NCBI GenBank assembly: GCA_965116715.1
Contig: OZ220724.1
Span: forward strand, 1,674,001 to 1,738,000
Length of the DNA stretch: 64,000 nt
Origin: Poriferisodalis sp965116715
GTDB taxonomy: Bacteria > Actinomycetota > Acidimicrobiia > Acidimicrobiales > Poriferisodalaceae
Direction: 5' to 3'
The stretch's first letter is position 1; each line of letters opens with the position of its first letter. This document shows, in pieces, positions 62,784 to 64,000 of the stretch. The position numbers and the translations under genes were made by a program. The notes under the pieces are model-generated. The model was given only the letters and a program-made list of their open reading frames with translations. It was not told where the DNA came from and ran no database searches.

Positions 62784-62899
62784 CTCGGTACCTCCGAGAT
62801 ACGCACACCAGGCGACCCACACGAGCCGCCACGGCCACGCCCGCTAGTCCGTGCGAACCTCGGGCGGTGATCGAGGTCGCTTACATGCATGATGCCCAT
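62780..62899 (-). CDS. 39-codon leader ORF overlapping the start of the giant gene
   Basis: Frame from ATG 62899 (or in-frame ATG 62890) to TGA 62780-62782. The first 17 residues are MGIMHVSDLDHRPRFAR, the same length and ending as the N-termini of the LRR gene and of the gene at 1-2564; a Gly/Arg-rich stretch and a CGSPG follow. The stop shares bases with the giant's TTG start (TTGA, 62780-62783), and the giant's GGAGGT lies inside this ORF. TATCCT ends 10 nt before ATG 62899 and no Shine-Dalgarno is present, as expected for a leaderless message. It may be a translated leader coupling synthesis of the giant, or the original N-terminus of the giant separated by a frameshift. Confidence 0.5.
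   Translation of the reverse strand: MGIMHVSDLDHRPRFARTSGRGRGGSCGSPGVRISEVPS
62790..62795 (-). promoter_or_regulatory. Perfect Shine-Dalgarno fixing the TTG start of the giant gene
   Basis: GGAGGT on the minus strand, six bases before TTG 62783. It decides the start: the next in-frame candidate (GTG 62822) has no such site, and translation from TTG gives a conventional short signal peptide. Confidence 0.8.
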
Positions 62900-62909
62900 G
62901 GAACGATGA

Positions 62910-62927
62910 AGGATAGCTACTGCTACC
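62910..62927 (-). promoter_or_regulatory. Promoter and inverted repeat upstream of the giant gene
   Basis: TATCCT (minus strand, 62910-62915) fits TANNNT and ends 10 nt before ATG 62899. GATAGC-TACT-GCTACC on the plus strand (62912-62927) overlaps it and matches the repeat at 18831-18846 in both arms. The remaining 71 bases to the stop of the upstream gene hold a palindrome CGAAGCTTCG and a possible CGGCGA/TCGCCG stem without a T-run. Confidence 0.5.
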
Positions 62928-62998
62928 GCGGAATCTGCGGCAATGGCTCCCGATTTGTTTGGCGAGTGGCGGCGAAGCTTCGGCAGTCGCCGTGGGGT

Positions 62999-64000
62999 CT
63001 ACGGGTCGGCTTGGGCGACGACGTCGAAGGTCGCTTCGAGGGTGCCGAGTGTGTCGCCGCGGCGGTAGCTCAGGCTGTACGCGGTGGCGGTGAGCGTGTA
63101 CTCGCCTTCGGGCAGCGGCCCCCCGCCGTAGAGGCTGTCTGTGCCTGCGTCGCCGTAGAGCGCGTAAGGCAGCCAGCTCTCCGTGCGCGATGTCGAAACC
63201 GGGCCGGTCAGCTCGAAATACACGCTGCCCACCCGGCGGCCGTCCGCGATGTCCGCGCGCACAGTGAAATCGCCGTCGGCGGCGTTGCGCAGCAACACCC
63301 TGCCGCCATCCGCGAGGGCCTGCACCAGCGACTGGTCGGATGCGTCGATCAGGCTGAACCCCGCCAGCGGCCCCGCCGTGCTCTCCACCTGCGCGGGCAC
63401 CGTCACCCACAACGTGTCGCTCGCGATGAACCGGCCCCCAGCAAGCATCCTCACCCGGTACGCATAGGGCAGGCCCCGCCGCGGGCTCTCATCGGTCGCG
63501 CTGTACGAGGTGGTGCCGCGCTCCCAGCCCACATCGGCCACAGCACCGAAATGAGCCTCCCCTCCGCTGTCACGACGCTCCACCATCACCCTGCCCACCT
63601 CCACCCAGCCGGGCTGAGCCGGAATCGTCCAGCTCAAGCTCACCTGCCCGTCGTCGCCCACCGACGCCGCCAAACCCTCAGGCGCAACCGGCGGCTCGGA
63701 CTGGACGCTGACCGCGACCGTCTCAGAGAACACATCACCATGACCCGTCGTGGCCAGCCGAACCCGGAACCGATACTCAACACCCGCCTCAAGACCCCCG
63801 ACCGTTTTCGACCACAACGACTCCGCGCTCAGATCCCAGTCATCAATGACCAACCCCGACCACACCACCACATCGCCGTCACCGTCACCGTCATCGACGA
63901 CACGCTCCAAGAACATCTCGTCCAAATACACCCCAGGCTGCGCAGGCACCACCCACGACACCGTCACCGACACATCAGACGACAACGCCGACACACCAAA
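62999..64000 (-). CDS. Secreted FN3 / Ig-like (PLAGF) protein, 5' end beyond window
   Basis: C-terminal 333 codons of a frame that enters from the right edge; an internal GTG at 63994 is not the start. It contains two FN3 domains and one PLAGF Ig-like domain, then stops (TAG) after VVAQADP. It is nearly identical to the N-terminal part of the VWA gene, except for a six-base insertion lengthening an Asp-Gly run and a handful of substitutions. By comparison with that gene about 50 N-terminal residues, including the signal peptide, are missing from view. The protein is therefore the bare N-terminal cassette with no effector domain: either a short family member or one whose 3' part was lost or given to another gene. 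Its stop is about 100 bases upstream of the leader ORF of the giant gene. Confidence 0.9.
   Translation of the reverse strand, partial: FGVSALSSDVSVTVSWVVPAQPGVYLDEMFLERVVDDGDGDGDVVVWSGLVIDDWDLSAESLWSKTVGGLEAGVEYRFRVRLATTGHGDVFSETVAVSVQSEPPVAPEGLAASVGDDGQVSLSWTIPAQPGWVEVGRVMVERRDSGGEAHFGAVADVGWERGTTSYSATDESPRRGLPYAYRVRMLAGGRFIASDTLWVTVPAQVESTAGPLAGFSLIDASDQSLVQALADGGRVLLRNAADGDFTVRADIADGRRVGSVYFELTGPVSTSRTESWLPYALYGDAGTDSLYGGGPLPEGEYTLTATAYSLSYRRGDTLGTLEATFDVVAQADP

Larger units (their letters stand above)
22980..62362 (-). other. Nine copies of the ~200-residue 'GDQFRL' domain
   Basis: Copies lie within the giant gene at about 61747-62362, 57320-57980, 53444-54045, 51400-51968, 43973-44548, 41928-42500, 39880-40443, 34038-34607 and 22980-23560. 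Shared landmarks: VPxxWALxPxGL, GDQFRLL, a Thr-Ser patch, IADYDxxVR, a GHxAI motif, FRVLGCT, ARDHTGTT, GVPIYWLNGAKVADDYEDFYD, VWTGC, and a final LSxVFQVV. Each copy is followed by a cadherin-like sandwich and then a propeller. I know of no named family with this set of motifs. The conserved Trp/His/Asp residues and one Cys pair suggest a folded binding domain, possibly carbohydrate-binding; function is unassigned. Confidence 0.7.

Noticed and set aside
60445..61783. Short minus-strand ORFs in other frames over the propellers
   Set aside because: Arg/Pro/Ala-rich out-of-frame translations of the giant gene; they recur at every duplicated propeller because the DNA is duplicated.
62783..62822. 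GTG 62822 as start of the giant gene
   Set aside because: No ribosome-binding site precedes it and it would add a 13-residue Trp/Cys-containing extension; TTG 62783 has a perfect GGAGGT at ideal distance.

Overview
The window is a very G+C-rich (roughly two thirds by eye) bacterial segment. Almost all of it is minus-strand coding sequence for very large secreted proteins built from beta-sandwich, beta-propeller and leucine-rich repeats. G+C-rich codon use, mixed ATG/GTG/TTG starts, leaderless-type promoters (a TANNNT box 9-10 nt before the ATG) and N-terminal signal peptides suggest an actinobacterium. An uncultured, possibly host- or sponge-associated Acidimicrobiia-like lineage is my guess, but no rRNA or housekeeping gene is present to prove it. 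I saw no tRNA, rRNA, CRISPR array, transposase or integrase.

Layout in transcription order (right to left, minus strand). (1) 62999-64000: 3' end of an FN3 + Ig-like protein that enters from beyond the window. (2) 62780-62899: a 39-codon leader ORF behind a TATCCT box; its stop overlaps the start of the next gene. (3) 19548-62783: one unbroken gene of about 14,411 codons, carrying 18 five-bladed 'WSDG' propellers, nine copies of a ~200-residue domain I cannot name ('GDQFRL' domain), many cadherin-like (PF12733-type) and SwmB-like sandwiches, two plant-type LRR islands, and a tandem array of near-identical 351-bp units. (4) 18820-19547: spacer with a plus-strand remnant encoding a winged-helix and Cys/His tail. 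(5) 9661-18819: a 3,052-residue LRR/FN3 protein with a large internal duplication. (6) 5098-9465: a secreted zinc metallopeptidase (HELAHH) among FN3 and Ig-like domains. (7) 5051-5098: a 15-codon ORF sharing TGATG overlaps with both neighbours. (8) 2640-5051: a secreted protein with two von Willebrand A domains. (9) 1-2564: an FN3/Ig-like/propeller protein running off the left edge.

How they fit together (inference). Four of the proteins (1, 6, 8, 9) share one N-terminal cassette: signal peptide, two FN3 domains and an Ig-like 'PLAGF' domain. They differ in what follows: nothing, a peptidase, two VWA domains, or a propeller. The 2 kb nearest the right edge duplicates the N-terminal cassette of gene 8 almost exactly. 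The giant protein reuses the propeller seen in gene 9, and the LRR protein reuses the PLAGF domain. The locus therefore looks like a domain-shuffling cell-surface or matrix system (adhesion, sensing or remodelling of an extracellular polymer). No complete product has a sortase motif or C-terminal membrane anchor that I can see.

The most interesting regulatory signal is a conserved 17-residue N-terminus ending PRFAR, found at the leaderless starts of genes 5 and 9 and in the leader ORF in front of the giant. A near-identical inverted repeat (GATAGC-N4-GCTACC) also overlaps the -10 boxes of the giant's leader and of the LRR gene.
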